A DNA stretch of 64,000 nucleotides from Rathayibacter sp. Leaf185. GTDB lineage: Bacteria > Actinomycetota > Actinomycetes > Actinomycetales > Microbacteriaceae. Position numbers and translations under genes: made by a program. This document shows positions 26,565 to 34,376 of this stretch, one piece after another. The stretch is from positions 780,355 through 844,354 of the forward strand of contig NZ_LMPP01000002.1 of assembly GCF_001423885.1 (NCBI RefSeq), in the 5' to 3' direction. The first letter of the stretch is position 1; each line of letters begins with the position of its first letter. The notes under the pieces were generated by a model that was given only the letters and a program-made list of their open reading frames with translations, did not search any database and had not been told where the DNA came from.

Positions 26565-26570
26565 TAAAAT
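26565..26570 (+). promoter_or_regulatory. ABC-F -10 hexamer TAAAAT
   Basis: TAAAAT is the most canonical -10 in the window and ends 8 nt before the ATG at 26579. It indicates a leaderless or near-leaderless transcript. Confidence 0.65.
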
Positions 26571-26578
26571 AGGCCCCT

Positions 26579-28363
26579 ATGGCACATCTGCTGGGCGCCG
26601 AGGCGCTCCGACTCGAGTACCCCACGCGGGTCATCTTCGACGACGTCTCCCTGGGCATCGAGGAGGGCGACAGGATCGGCATCGTCGGACGCAACGGCGA
26701 CGGCAAGTCGACGCTCCTCCGCCTCCTCGCTCAGCGCATCGAGCCCGACAGCGGCCGCGTCACGCACCGCCGGGGCGTCACCCTCGGCATGCTCGACCAG
26801 GCCGACACCGTCGATGAGGAGCTCACCGTCGCGCAGGCCGTGGTCGGCGGCCTCGAGGAGCACGAGTGGGCCGGAGACGCGCGCACCCGCGACGTGATCG
26901 CCGGGCTCCTGCGCGACGTGCCGTGGGACGGCGTCGTCGGCTCGCTCTCCGGAGGCCAGCGCCGCCGCGTCGCCCTGGCCAAGCTGCTCGTCGGCGACTG
27001 GGACGTCGTGTTCCTCGACGAGCCCACGAACCACCTCGACGTCGAGGGCATCGCCTGGCTCGCCGAGCACCTCAAGCGCCGCTGGGCCGCCTCCTCCGGC
27101 GGGCTCGCGGTCGTCACCCACGACCGGTGGTTCCTCGACGAGATCTGCACCGCCACGTGGGAGGTCCACGACCGCCTCGTCGAGCCCTTCGAGGGCGGCT
27201 ACGCGGCGTACATCCTGCAGCGCGTCGAGCGCGACCGGATGGCCTCCACGATGGAGTCCAAGCGCCAGAACCTGATGAAGAAGGAGCTCGCCTGGCTCCG
27301 ACGCGGCGCGCCCGCCCGCACCGCCAAGCCCAAGTTCCGCATCGACGCGGCGAACCAGCTCATCGAGGACGAGCCTCCCGTGCGCGACAAGGTGTCGCTG
27401 TCGCAGCTCGCGGTCTCGCGGCTGGGCAAGGACGTCGTCGACCTGCTCGACGTCACCGTCCGCTACGGCGAGCGGACCGTGCTCAACCGCATCGAGTGGC
27501 GGATCGCCCCGGGCGAGCGCACCGGCATCCTCGGCGTGAACGGCGCCGGCAAGTCGACCCTCCTCGGTCTCGTCGCGGGCAGCGTCCAGCCCACCGGAGG
27601 CAAGGTCAAGCGCGGCACCACGGTCCGCGTCGCGATCCTCGACCAGCAGCTGCGCGAGCTCACGGAGGTGCAGCACCAGCCGGTCCGCGAGATCATCGCG
27701 GAGCAGCGCACCAGCTACTCCATCGGCGGCAAGGAGATGACGCCGGGCCAGCTCCTCGAGCGCCTGGGCTTCTCGAGTGCGCAGCTCTCGACTCCGGTGA
27801 AGGACCTCTCGGGCGGGCAGCGCCGCCGCCTCCAGCTGCTGCTCATCCTGCTCAGCGAGCCGAACGTGCTGATCCTCGACGAGCCGACCAACGACCTCGA
27901 CACCGACATGCTGGCCGCGATCGAGGACCTCCTCGACTCCTGGCCCGGCACCCTGCTCGTCGTCTCGCACGACCGGTACCTGCTCGAGCGCGTCACCGAT
28001 CAGCAGTACGCGGTGATGGACGGCGCGTTCCGTCACCTGCCCGGCGGAGTCGACCAGTACCTCGAGCTGCGCCGCGCGCTCGAGAAGGGGTCGCCGGCCG
28101 CGTCCTCGGGAACCGCCTCCGCCGCCACCCCGGGTCTCGCGGGTGCCGAGCGCCGCACCGCGACCAAGGAGGTGTCGGCGATCGACCGGCGCCTGTCGAA
28201 GCTCGGGCAGCTCACCGCCGACGTGCACGAGAAGATGGCGACCCACGACCCCGACGACTACGACGGCATCCTCGAGCTGAACGCGAAGCTCCGGGCGTAC
28301 GCCGACGAGACCGCCGAGCTCGAGGTGCGCTGGATGGAGCTCTCCGAGCTGCTCGAGGCCTGA
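26579..28363 (+). CDS. ABC-F family ATPase, 594 aa
   Basis: A soluble twin-ABC protein without membrane domains, acting on ribosomes in characterised members. The first Walker A is GRNGDGKST (near 45) with LSGGQRRRVALAKLL and VVFLDEPTNHLD. An interdomain linker follows with MASTMESKRQNLMKKELAWLRRGAPARTAKPKFR. The second Walker A is GVNGAGKST with LSGGQRRRLQLLLILL and DEPTNDLDTDML. The C-terminal 90 residues form a coiled-coil (KEVSAIDRRLSKLGQLTADVHEKM) as in Uup. The pattern suits a Uup/EttA-like translation factor rather than a drug-resistance protein, but this is inference. The gene follows ispE in many actinobacteria. Confidence 0.93.
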   Translation: MAHLLGAEALRLEYPTRVIFDDVSLGIEEGDRIGIVGRNGDGKSTLLRLLAQRIEPDSGRVTHRRGVTLGMLDQADTVDEELTVAQAVVGGLEEHEWAGDARTRDVIAGLLRDVPWDGVVGSLSGGQRRRVALAKLLVGDWDVVFLDEPTNHLDVEGIAWLAEHLKRRWAASSGGLAVVTHDRWFLDEICTATWEVHDRLVEPFEGGYAAYILQRVERDRMASTMESKRQNLMKKELAWLRRGAPARTAKPKFRIDAANQLIEDEPPVRDKVSLSQLAVSRLGKDVVDLLDVTVRYGERTVLNRIEWRIAPGERTGILGVNGAGKSTLLGLVAGSVQPTGGKVKRGTTVRVAILDQQLRELTEVQHQPVREIIAEQRTSYSIGGKEMTPGQLLERLGFSSAQLSTPVKDLSGGQRRRLQLLLILLSEPNVLILDEPTNDLDTDMLAAIEDLLDSWPGTLLVVSHDRYLLERVTDQQYAVMDGAFRHLPGGVDQYLELRRALEKGSPAASSGTASAATPGLAGAERRTATKEVSAIDRRLSKLGQLTADVHEKMATHDPDDYDGILELNAKLRAYADETAELEVRWMELSELLEA

Positions 28364-28382
28364 GGTCCGCCCGACCTCAGCT

Positions 28383-28424
28383 GAGAGTGCCGCTCGCGCG
28401 CCATGGTGCGCGAGCCGCACTCCT
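28383..28424. terminator. Hairpin (family A) between ABC-F and marR
   Basis: AGTGC-c-GCTCGCGC (28386-28399) pairs with GCGCGAGC-c-GCACT (28408-28421), with one C/C mismatch and a loop GCCATGGT. It lies in the 75-bp convergent gap. The core matches the hairpin at 53836-53905. No T-tract follows, so it is a bidirectional terminator of the high-GC type or a REP-like repeat. Confidence 0.75.
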
Positions 28425-28438
28425 GGCTGTTGTCGCGT

Positions 28439-28930
28439 TCAGCCGAAGTCGAGCGAGAGCTTGCGCAGGAGCTGCGCGAGCCGCTCCTGCTGCGCGTGCG
28501 TGAGGGCGCCGAGCAGCTCCTGCTCCGCGTCGACCAGCCGGGTGATCGCCGCGTCGACCCGGGCGAGCCCGGCGGGCGTCATCTGCACGAGCACGCCGCG
28601 TCCGTCGTTCGGGTCGTCGAGGCGCTCGACCAGGTCGCGCTCGACCAGGCGGTCGATGCGGTTGGTCATGGTGCCGCTGGTGACCATGGTCGCCTGCAGC
28701 AGCTGCTTCGGGCTCATCCGGTAGGGGGCACCGGCGCGGCGCAGCGCCGAGAGCACGTCGAACTCCCACGTCTCGAGCTCGGAGCGGCCGAACGCGATGC
28801 CGCGTGCGCGCTCGAGCTGCTTGGCGAGCCTGCGCATGCGCGAGAAGACCTGCAGGGGAGTGAAGTCGAGGTCGGGCCTCTCGCGCACCCAGGCGTCGAC
28901 GATCCCGTCGACCTCGTCATTCGCACTCAC
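28439..28930 (-). CDS. MarR-family transcriptional regulator, 163 aa
   Basis: A winged-helix dimeric regulator. The N-terminal helix carries DEVDGIVDAWVRERPDLDFTPLQVFSRMRRLAKQLER, the wHTH spans about residues 60-115 (MSPKQLLQATMVTSGTMTNRIDRLVERDLVERL), the wing is DDPNDGRGVLVQMTPAG, and a dimerisation helix closes the protein. The start is GTG at 28930, because CAGAAT lies 6 nt before it. Divergent from it are tRNA-Gln and glmU. Which gene it controls is not apparent. Confidence 0.9.
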   Translation of the reverse strand: MSANDEVDGIVDAWVRERPDLDFTPLQVFSRMRRLAKQLERARGIAFGRSELETWEFDVLSALRRAGAPYRMSPKQLLQATMVTSGTMTNRIDRLVERDLVERLDDPNDGRGVLVQMTPAGLARVDAAITRLVDAEQELLGALTHAQQERLAQLLRKLSLDFG

Positions 28931-29024
28931 CCGTCCATTCTGGCGGGTGGCGGGCCGGGAGGCGGCAGGGTGCGGAGGAGGCCGCGGGCGGATGGCAGGA
29001 TGGACGGCGCGCGCGGGAGCGCGG

Positions 29025-29096
29025 TCCGCCATGGTGTAACGGCAGCACGGCAGCCTTTGGAGCTGTCCGGTCCAGGTTCGAATCCTGGTGGCGGAG
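29025..29096 (+). tRNA. tRNA-Gln (anticodon TTG)
   Basis: The acceptor stem TCCGCCA (29025-29031) pairs with TGGCGGA (29089-29095), with discriminator G. The anticodon loop is CTTTGGA on a CAGC/GCTG stem, giving anticodon TTG. The T-arm is CCAGG-TTCGAAT-CCTGG. The 3' CCA is not encoded (the next bases are CAGG). It sits 41 bp upstream of the glmU start and may be co-transcribed with it. Confidence 0.96.
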
Positions 29097-29137
29097 CAGG
29101 GGTCACCCACGCGGCGGGCCTCGGAGGAGAACGAGAC

Positions 29138-30610
29138 ATGGTCGACAGCACGCTCGCGGTGGTGATCCTGGCCGCCGGTCAGGGCACCCGGATGAAGTCC
29201 CGCACCCCGAAGGTCCTGCACAGGCTGGCGGGCCGCCCGCTGCTCGGGCACGTCCTCGACACCGCGTCCTCGCTCGACGCGGCGCACGTGGTCACGGTCG
29301 TGCGCCACGAGCGCGAGCGGGTGGCGGAGGCGGTGCTCGAGCACACTCCCGCCGCCCTCGTGGTCGACCAGGACGACGTCCCCGGCACCGGCCGCGCCGT
29401 CGAGCTCGGCCTCGCCGCTCTGCCCGACGACTTCGACGGGACGGTCGTGGTGCTCAGCGCCGACGTGCCCCTGCTCGACGCGCCGACCCTCCGTCGCCTG
29501 GTCGACGAGCACCTCGTGGCCGCGAACGCTCTGACTATGCTGTCGTGCGTGCTCGAGGACCCGACCGGCTTCGGCCGCATCGTCCGCGCCGTCGACGGCG
29601 GCTTCGCCTCCATCGTCGAGCAGAAGGACGCGAGCGACGACGAGCTCGCCCTCACCGAGACCAACGCGGGGGTCTACGCGTTCGACGCCGCGGCGCTGCG
29701 CTCGGTCATCGGCGCCATCGGCACCGACAACGCCCAGCGCGAGAAGTACCTGACGGATGCCGCCGCCGCGCTCAAGGCCGCCGGCCGCGCCATCGAGGCC
29801 GTCCCCGTGCAGGACCGCTGGCTCGTCGCCGGCATCAACGACCGCGCGCAGCTCGCCGACGCCGCGCTCGAGCTCAACGCCCGCATCGTGCGGCGCTGGC
29901 AGCTCGAGGGCGTCACGATCCAGGATCCGGCGACCACTTGGATCGACGTGGACGCCGTCCTCTCGCCCGACGTCGAGATCCTCCCCGGCACGCAGATCAA
30001 GGGACCGACCGTCATCGCGAGCGGCGCGATCATCGGGCCCGACACCACCCTCGACGCCTGCGAGATCGGCGAGGACGCCGTGGTCAAGCGCTCGGATGCG
30101 ACCCTCGCCGTCATCGGGGCCCGCGCCCAGGTCGGCCCCTTCTCCTACCTCCGCCCCGGCACCGTGCTCGGTGAGCGCGGCAAGATCGGCACCTACGTCG
30201 AGACGAAGAACGCGACCATCGGCGCCGGCTCGAAGGTGCCGCACCTCTCGTACGTCGGCGACGCGACGATCGGCGAGGAGTCGAACATCGGCGCGGGCTC
30301 GATCTTCGCCAACTACGACGGAGTGAGCAAGGCCGCCTCGATCGTGGGGTCGCATGTGCGAGCCGGGTCGCACAACGTCTTCGTCGCCCCCGTTAGAATC
30401 GGCGACGGAGCGTACACGGGCGCCGGCACGGTCATCCGCAAGGACATCCCCGCCGGAGCCCTCGGGATCACCGTCGCTCCGCAGCGCAACATGGCCGGGT
30501 GGGTCGAGGCCCACCGTCCGGGGACCGCGTCGGCCACCGCCGCCGAGGCAGCCCAGGCGTCGGAGTCCGAGGACTCCGACCTGCCCACCGGAGGAAGCGG
30601 AGAACTGTGA
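29138..30610 (+). CDS. glmU: Bifunctional GlmU (GlcN-1-P acetyltransferase / GlcNAc-1-P uridyltransferase), 490 aa
   Basis: It makes UDP-GlcNAc for the cell wall. The N-terminal pyrophosphorylase domain has VVILAAGQGTRMKSRTPKVLH, DQDDVPGTGRAVE, SADVPLL and ETNAGVYAF. The C-terminal left-handed beta-helix has FSYLRPGTVLGERGKIGTYVETKNATIG, GAGSIFANYDG and APVRIGDGAYTGAGTVI. A 30-residue Ala/Ser/Glu tail (TASATAAEAAQASESEDSD) is longer than in E. coli GlmU (456 aa). The start ATG has GGAGGA 9 nt upstream. Its TGA overlaps the GTG of prs (GTGA), making a translationally coupled glmU-prs pair as in many actinobacteria. Confidence 0.97.
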   Translation: MVDSTLAVVILAAGQGTRMKSRTPKVLHRLAGRPLLGHVLDTASSLDAAHVVTVVRHERERVAEAVLEHTPAALVVDQDDVPGTGRAVELGLAALPDDFDGTVVVLSADVPLLDAPTLRRLVDEHLVAANALTMLSCVLEDPTGFGRIVRAVDGGFASIVEQKDASDDELALTETNAGVYAFDAAALRSVIGAIGTDNAQREKYLTDAAAALKAAGRAIEAVPVQDRWLVAGINDRAQLADAALELNARIVRRWQLEGVTIQDPATTWIDVDAVLSPDVEILPGTQIKGPTVIASGAIIGPDTTLDACEIGEDAVVKRSDATLAVIGARAQVGPFSYLRPGTVLGERGKIGTYVETKNATIGAGSKVPHLSYVGDATIGEESNIGAGSIFANYDGVSKAASIVGSHVRAGSHNVFVAPVRIGDGAYTGAGTVIRKDIPAGALGITVAPQRNMAGWVEAHRPGTASATAAEAAQASESEDSDLPTGGSGEL

Positions 30611-31584
30611 CGGCCATCACCGCCAGCAACAAGAAGAGCCTGGTCCTCGTGTCGGGGAGGGCGCATCCGGCACTGGCGGAGCAGGTCGCCGCCGAGCTCG
30701 GCACCGAGCTCGTGAACACCGAGGGCCGGACCTTCGCGAACGGCGAGCTCTACGTGCGGTACGGCGACTCGGTGCGCGGCGGCGACGTGTTCGTCCTGCA
30801 GTCGCACACCTCGCCGATCAACGAGTGGCTCATGGAGCAGCTCATCATGGTCGACGCACTCAAGCGCGCCTCGGCGAAGCGCATCACCGTCGTCGCGCCG
30901 TTCTACCCCTACGCCCGGCAGGACAAGAAGGGCCGCGGGCGCGAGCCGATCTCGGCCCGCCTCGTCGCCGACCTCTTCAAGGCCGCCGGTGCCGACCGCA
31001 TCATGTCGGTCGACCTGCACGCCGCGCAGATCCAGGGCTTCTTCGACGGCCCCGTCGACCATCTCTTCGCGATGCCCGTGCTCCTCGAGCACTTCCGCGA
31101 GAAGCTCGACCCGAAGACCCTCACCATCGTCTCGCCCGACATGGGCCGCGTCCGCGTCGCCGACATCTGGAGCGACAAGCTCGGCGTCCCACTCGCGATC
31201 ATCCACAAGCGCCGCGACCCCAAGGTCGCCAACCAGGTCTCGGTCCACGAGATCGTCGGAGAGGTCTCCGGCCGCGTCTGCCTCCTCGTCGACGACCTCA
31301 TCGACACCGGCCGCACCATCGCCAAGGCCGCAGAGGCCCTCAAGGCAGCGGGTGCCATCGGAGTCGTCGTCGCCGCCACCCACGCGGTCTTCTCCGACCC
31401 CGCCCGCGAACTGCTCAGTTCCGAGTTCATCGACTCGGTCGTCGTGACCGACACCCTCCCCCTGCCCGAGGAGAAGCGCTGGGACCGCCTCACGATCCTC
31501 CCCATCGCCCCGCTGCTCGCGCGAGCGATCCACGAGGTCTTCGATGATGGATCCGTCACCTCCATGTTCGACGGCGACGCCTGA
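30607..31584 (+). CDS. prs: Ribose-phosphate pyrophosphokinase (PRPP synthase), 325 aa
   Basis: It makes PRPP from ribose-5-phosphate and ATP, feeding purine, pyrimidine, His and Trp synthesis. Visible signatures are GRTFANGELYVRY, YARQDKKGRGREPISARLVADL, the Mg-binding SVDLHAAQIQGFFD, SPDMGRVRVAD, and the PRPP loop CLLVDDLIDTGRTI. The GTG start overlaps the glmU stop, with GGAGGAAG 12 nt upstream. Its TGA lies inside the left arm of element E2. PRPP is also the co-substrate of Apt encoded 31 kb away. Confidence 0.97.
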   Translation: MTAITASNKKSLVLVSGRAHPALAEQVAAELGTELVNTEGRTFANGELYVRYGDSVRGGDVFVLQSHTSPINEWLMEQLIMVDALKRASAKRITVVAPFYPYARQDKKGRGREPISARLVADLFKAAGADRIMSVDLHAAQIQGFFDGPVDHLFAMPVLLEHFREKLDPKTLTIVSPDMGRVRVADIWSDKLGVPLAIIHKRRDPKVANQVSVHEIVGEVSGRVCLLVDDLIDTGRTIAKAAEALKAAGAIGVVVAATHAVFSDPARELLSSEFIDSVVVTDTLPLPEEKRWDRLTILPIAPLLARAIHEVFDDGSVTSMFDGDA

Positions 31585-31687
31585 GCGCACCTCGGAGACG
31601 CCATCCGCGGCGTTGTCCTCGATCGCGATACCTCCGGTATCGCTTCCTCGTCCGCCTTGCGGCTGACGCCTCCGAGGCGCGCTCAGG
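31580..31687. repeat. Structured element E, copy 2
   Basis: The outer stem pairs CCTGAGCGC-a-CCTCGGAG (31580-31597) with CTCCGAGG-c-GCGCTCAGG (31670-31687), a different sequence from copies 1 and 3 but equally complementary. The second stem is CCGC/GCGG where copy 3 has CTGC/GCAG. The apical hairpin is GCGATACCT/CGGTATCGC. The prs stop codon TGA (31582-31584) is part of the arm. Confidence 0.9.
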
Positions 31688-31822
31688 ACGGCTGGTGAGG
31701 CTGCCGCGGGCGGCTGGTGAGGCTGCCGGGGTCTGCTGAGCGAGGCTGCCGCCGGCTGCTGAGCGAGGTCGGCGCTACCTGCGGGCGAGGCTGGCGCTGC
31801 CTGCGGGCGAGGCTGGCGCTGC
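31688..31822. repeat. Degenerate tandem repeats, about 22 nt period
   Basis: Six or seven related units occur. The last two, CTGCGGGCGAGGCTGGCGCT-GC at 31779-31800 and 31801-31822, are identical. Earlier ones read GGCTGGTGAGGCTGCCG (twice) and GCTGCTGAGCGAGG. They run directly into the palindromic repeat at 31823. No gene is evident in 31585-31911. Confidence 0.8.
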
Positions 31823-31860
31823 CTGCTGATCGAGTACCCCCGGAGCGGGCGTGGCGGGAT
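31823..31860. repeat. REP-like palindrome (family R, copy 1)
   Basis: CTGCTGATCGAG is followed by CCCC-CGGA-GCGGGCGT. The same block occurs at 37742-37781 in a more perfect form. It is reminiscent of dispersed palindromes that are frequent in high-GC actinobacterial genomes. Confidence 0.7.
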
Positions 31861-31911
31861 CCCCCTGCCTCGGACGGTGGGCGCGTCACCCGGTGCACCT
31901 AGGGTGGGCGA

Positions 31912-33024
31912 GTGGCTGTGCGATCGGATCAGACCCGGACGGGGGGTTCGATGGGCGCGCTCCGGGAGCCCGGTTGGGCGCTCGGGGTGGCGGGTCTGTT
32001 CCTGGTGTGGGCGCCGGCGGCGCGGGAGGCCGGCTGGTGGCTCCTTGTCGGGCTCGGGATCGCGGTGGTCGCCGCGGGGCTCGGAGTCGTCGCCGACGCC
32101 GGTCGGGAGGTTCAGGACGGACCGACAGGGGCGTGGCTGAGGCTCGCGGGACGAGCCCTCGCCTCCGCTGCCATCGCTCTGACGGCCGCGGAATCGGTGC
32201 TCGGCGCGAGTGCGCGGCCGGTCGCGATCCTGCTCCTCGTCGCGGTCACGCTGTTCGTCGTCCGCGGGGGAGTGCTCCGTCCGCGCCTCGCCGTGACGCT
32301 CGGAGCCCTCGTCGGACTCCTGCTGGCCGCCGCGGTCGTGATCGTGCTGCTCGCGCCTCCGGTCGTCAGGTCGTCCGACCTGATCCTGGGCGGCCCGGAG
32401 GGCGCCGTCACCGCGGCCGCCTACCTGCTCCTCCTCGTCGTGCCCGCCGCGCAGCAGGCGACCTCGACCCGCCGATCCCTCCTCCGCCTCGCTGTCGCCG
32501 CCCTCGTCGCCGCTGCGGTCGGCACCGGGCTGCTGCTCCTCGTGGGGCCGGAGGCGCTCGCGGCCTCGGCCACTCCGCTCCGCGCCCTCGCCGAGGGCAC
32601 CGCGGCCACCGTCCCCGTCGCGATCGCGGCGGTCCTGGCCTCCCTCGTCGCGCTCGTCGTGCTGGCACGGCGCGACGGCTCCGCCCTCGTGCGCCTCGCC
32701 GACGAGGGCGAGATCCCCGGGCCGTTCGCCCGGCGCAACCGCCGGACCGGGGTGCCGTCGGCCCTCCAGCTCGTCGTCTGCCTCGTCTCGGTGCTCGCCG
32801 TGGTGATCCTCGATGCGGATGCTCTGCTCGCCTTCGCGGTCGGCGCGGGGCTGGTCGCGTCGATCCTGCGCCGCCTCGACCGGGGTGTGGCGGGTGCGCG
32901 CTGGCCGGCCGTCGTGTCGGCCGCGCTGGCGCTGATCCTCCTGCTCGCGCTGCCGTCGGCGACGGCCGCTGCGGTCGCAATCGTGCTGGCGGGGCTGCTG
33001 ATCGTGCGCTCGTTCCGGCGCTGA
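31912..33024 (+). CDS. APC-superfamily-like integral membrane protein, 370 aa
   Basis: A very hydrophobic protein with about ten to eleven TM segments. Residues near 255-285 (RRDGSALVRLADEGEIPGPFARRNRRTGVPSALQLVV) resemble the cytoplasmic loop after helix 8 of amino-acid/polyamine permeases (aRDGxlPxxfaxvnxrtgtPxxA). No N-terminal GxxxG helix-1 motif of that family is visible and the protein is shorter than typical APC carriers (450-500 aa). It may be a truncated or highly diverged relative. The GTG start at 31912 is set by TAGGGT at 31900-31905, 6 nt upstream. It is convergent with the ROK gene, 6 bp from its end. Confidence 0.75.
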   Translation: MAVRSDQTRTGGSMGALREPGWALGVAGLFLVWAPAAREAGWWLLVGLGIAVVAAGLGVVADAGREVQDGPTGAWLRLAGRALASAAIALTAAESVLGASARPVAILLLVAVTLFVVRGGVLRPRLAVTLGALVGLLLAAAVVIVLLAPPVVRSSDLILGGPEGAVTAAAYLLLLVVPAAQQATSTRRSLLRLAVAALVAAAVGTGLLLLVGPEALAASATPLRALAEGTAATVPVAIAAVLASLVALVVLARRDGSALVRLADEGEIPGPFARRNRRTGVPSALQLVVCLVSVLAVVILDADALLAFAVGAGLVASILRRLDRGVAGARWPAVVSAALALILLLALPSATAAAVAIVLAGLLIVRSFRR

Positions 33025-33030
33025 CCGCGG

Positions 33031-34257
33031 TCAGGCTCCGGCGGCCGCCACATCGTCGAGGACGTGACCGGGGAGCCGCAGCGCCAGCGGATCGGCACGG
33101 ACTCGGTCGAGACCCGAGCGCACGGCCCCGAGGGCGACGGCCTGGTCGCCGAGAGTCGACGCCACGATCCGCGGCACCGGGGCGTGCACGCGTCCGACGA
33201 GCCGCCGGGCCACCTCGGTCAGGAGCGGCTCGGCGGAGGCGGAGAGGGCGCCTCCGACGACGATCAGCGAGACGTCGAGCAGGTTCGCCAGGGTCGCGGC
33301 GATGTTGGCGAGGCGCTCGGCGAGGCGGTCGACGATGTCGCGGGCCAGGGGGTCGCCCGCCGCGGCGGCGGCGAGCACGTGCTCGGCTCCGGGAGCGTCG
33401 ATCCGGTCGAGGAGGGACGCAGGATGGCCGGGGACGGCGAGCGCCTCGTGCGCCCAGACCCGGGCGAGGGCGGCGATGCCCTCGGCCGACCCGACGCCCT
33501 CGACGAGGTCGAGGTAGCGCATCTCGCCGGTGAGCCCGCGGGCGCCGCGCAGCAGCCGGCCGCCGAGGACCACGCCTCCGCCGAGCCGCTCGCCCGAGAG
33601 CAGGGCCACGTAGTCGTCGGACGCGACGGCCGCCCCGCGCCAGCCCTCGGCGAGGGCCGCGAGATTGGCGTCGTTGTCGACCACCGGCTGCCAGCCGCGG
33701 TCGGCGAAGCGGTCGGCGAGCCCGGGGTTCATCACACGCCAGAAGTCGTTGTCGCCCTCGGGGGAGCGGCCCAGGGCGTCGACGGGTGCGGGGACGCCGA
33801 ACGTGATCGCGAGCACGCCGGAGTCGGCGATCCCCGCCTCGGAGAGGGTGCGGTCGAGGACGCGCTCGATGTCGGCGAGGCGGCGCGCGGGGGAGACGTG
33901 CTCGTGCGCCACCGGCTCGGTGCGCCGGCCGACGGGCTCGCCGAGCAGGTCGGCGACGAAGACCCCGACGCTGTGCTGGCCCGCGTCGACGCCCACGACG
34001 GCTCCGGCATCGCGGCGGAGCGAGTAGCGACGGGCGGGACGCCCCTTCACGTAGTCGCCGGCCGCGCGCTGGTTCTCGAGCTCCTGGATCCAGCCGAGCT
34101 CGATCAGGTCGTCGCACACCGCGATGACGGTGGAGCGGGTCAGCCCGGTGCGCTCGATCAGGCCGGAGGCCGTGAGGGGTGCTCCGCTCCAGGCCTGCCC
34201 GAGGACCTCGAGGGCGTTGCGGCGCCGTTGGAACGAGAACGAGCTGCCGTCGGACAT
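33031..34257 (-). CDS. ROK-family transcriptional regulator, 408 aa
   Basis: The N-terminal 75 residues form a winged helix (ALEVLGQAWSGAPLTASGLIERTGLTRSTVIAVCDDLIELGWIQE). The rest is a ROK sugar-kinase-like domain (VVGVDAGQHSVGVFVADLLGEP, ITFGVPAPVD, VVDNDANLAALAEGW). The conserved zinc motif CxCGxxGC expected after the GE(x)RY segment is absent (GLTGEMRYLDLVEGVGSAEGIAAL), which is unusual. The start ATG at 34257 has AGGGAGGT at Shine-Dalgarno distance. It is divergent from a sugar ABC operon across 119 bp containing a palindrome, so it is probably the local repressor, relieved by a sugar. Confidence 0.9.
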   Translation of the reverse strand: MSDGSSFSFQRRRNALEVLGQAWSGAPLTASGLIERTGLTRSTVIAVCDDLIELGWIQELENQRAAGDYVKGRPARRYSLRRDAGAVVGVDAGQHSVGVFVADLLGEPVGRRTEPVAHEHVSPARRLADIERVLDRTLSEAGIADSGVLAITFGVPAPVDALGRSPEGDNDFWRVMNPGLADRFADRGWQPVVDNDANLAALAEGWRGAAVASDDYVALLSGERLGGGVVLGGRLLRGARGLTGEMRYLDLVEGVGSAEGIAALARVWAHEALAVPGHPASLLDRIDAPGAEHVLAAAAAGDPLARDIVDRLAERLANIAATLANLLDVSLIVVGGALSASAEPLLTEVARRLVGRVHAPVPRIVASTLGDQAVALGAVRSGLDRVRADPLALRLPGHVLDDVAAAGA

Positions 34258-34311
34258 CCGCTGCACCTCCCTCTTGACCCCGGGCGGATCGGCTGCAACA
34301 GTACATCGCGT

Positions 34312-34336
34312 ACTAGATTTTCTCATTAGATTTAGT
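34312..34336. promoter_or_regulatory. Candidate ROK operator
   Basis: ACTAGATTT-tctcatt-AGATTTAGT is an imperfect palindrome (7 of 9 positions symmetric) and an AT-rich island in a 70% GC window. It lies between the divergent ROK regulator and ABC operon, near the expected promoters of both. Confidence 0.65.
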
Positions 34337-34376
34337 CGGAACAGCAACTTATCCACGACCCACGGGAGACGACGAC

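Noticed and set aside
22576-26706. A 1376-aa minus-strand frame
   Set aside because: Antisense of rsmA, ispE and the oxidoreductase, and it crosses the tandem repeat.
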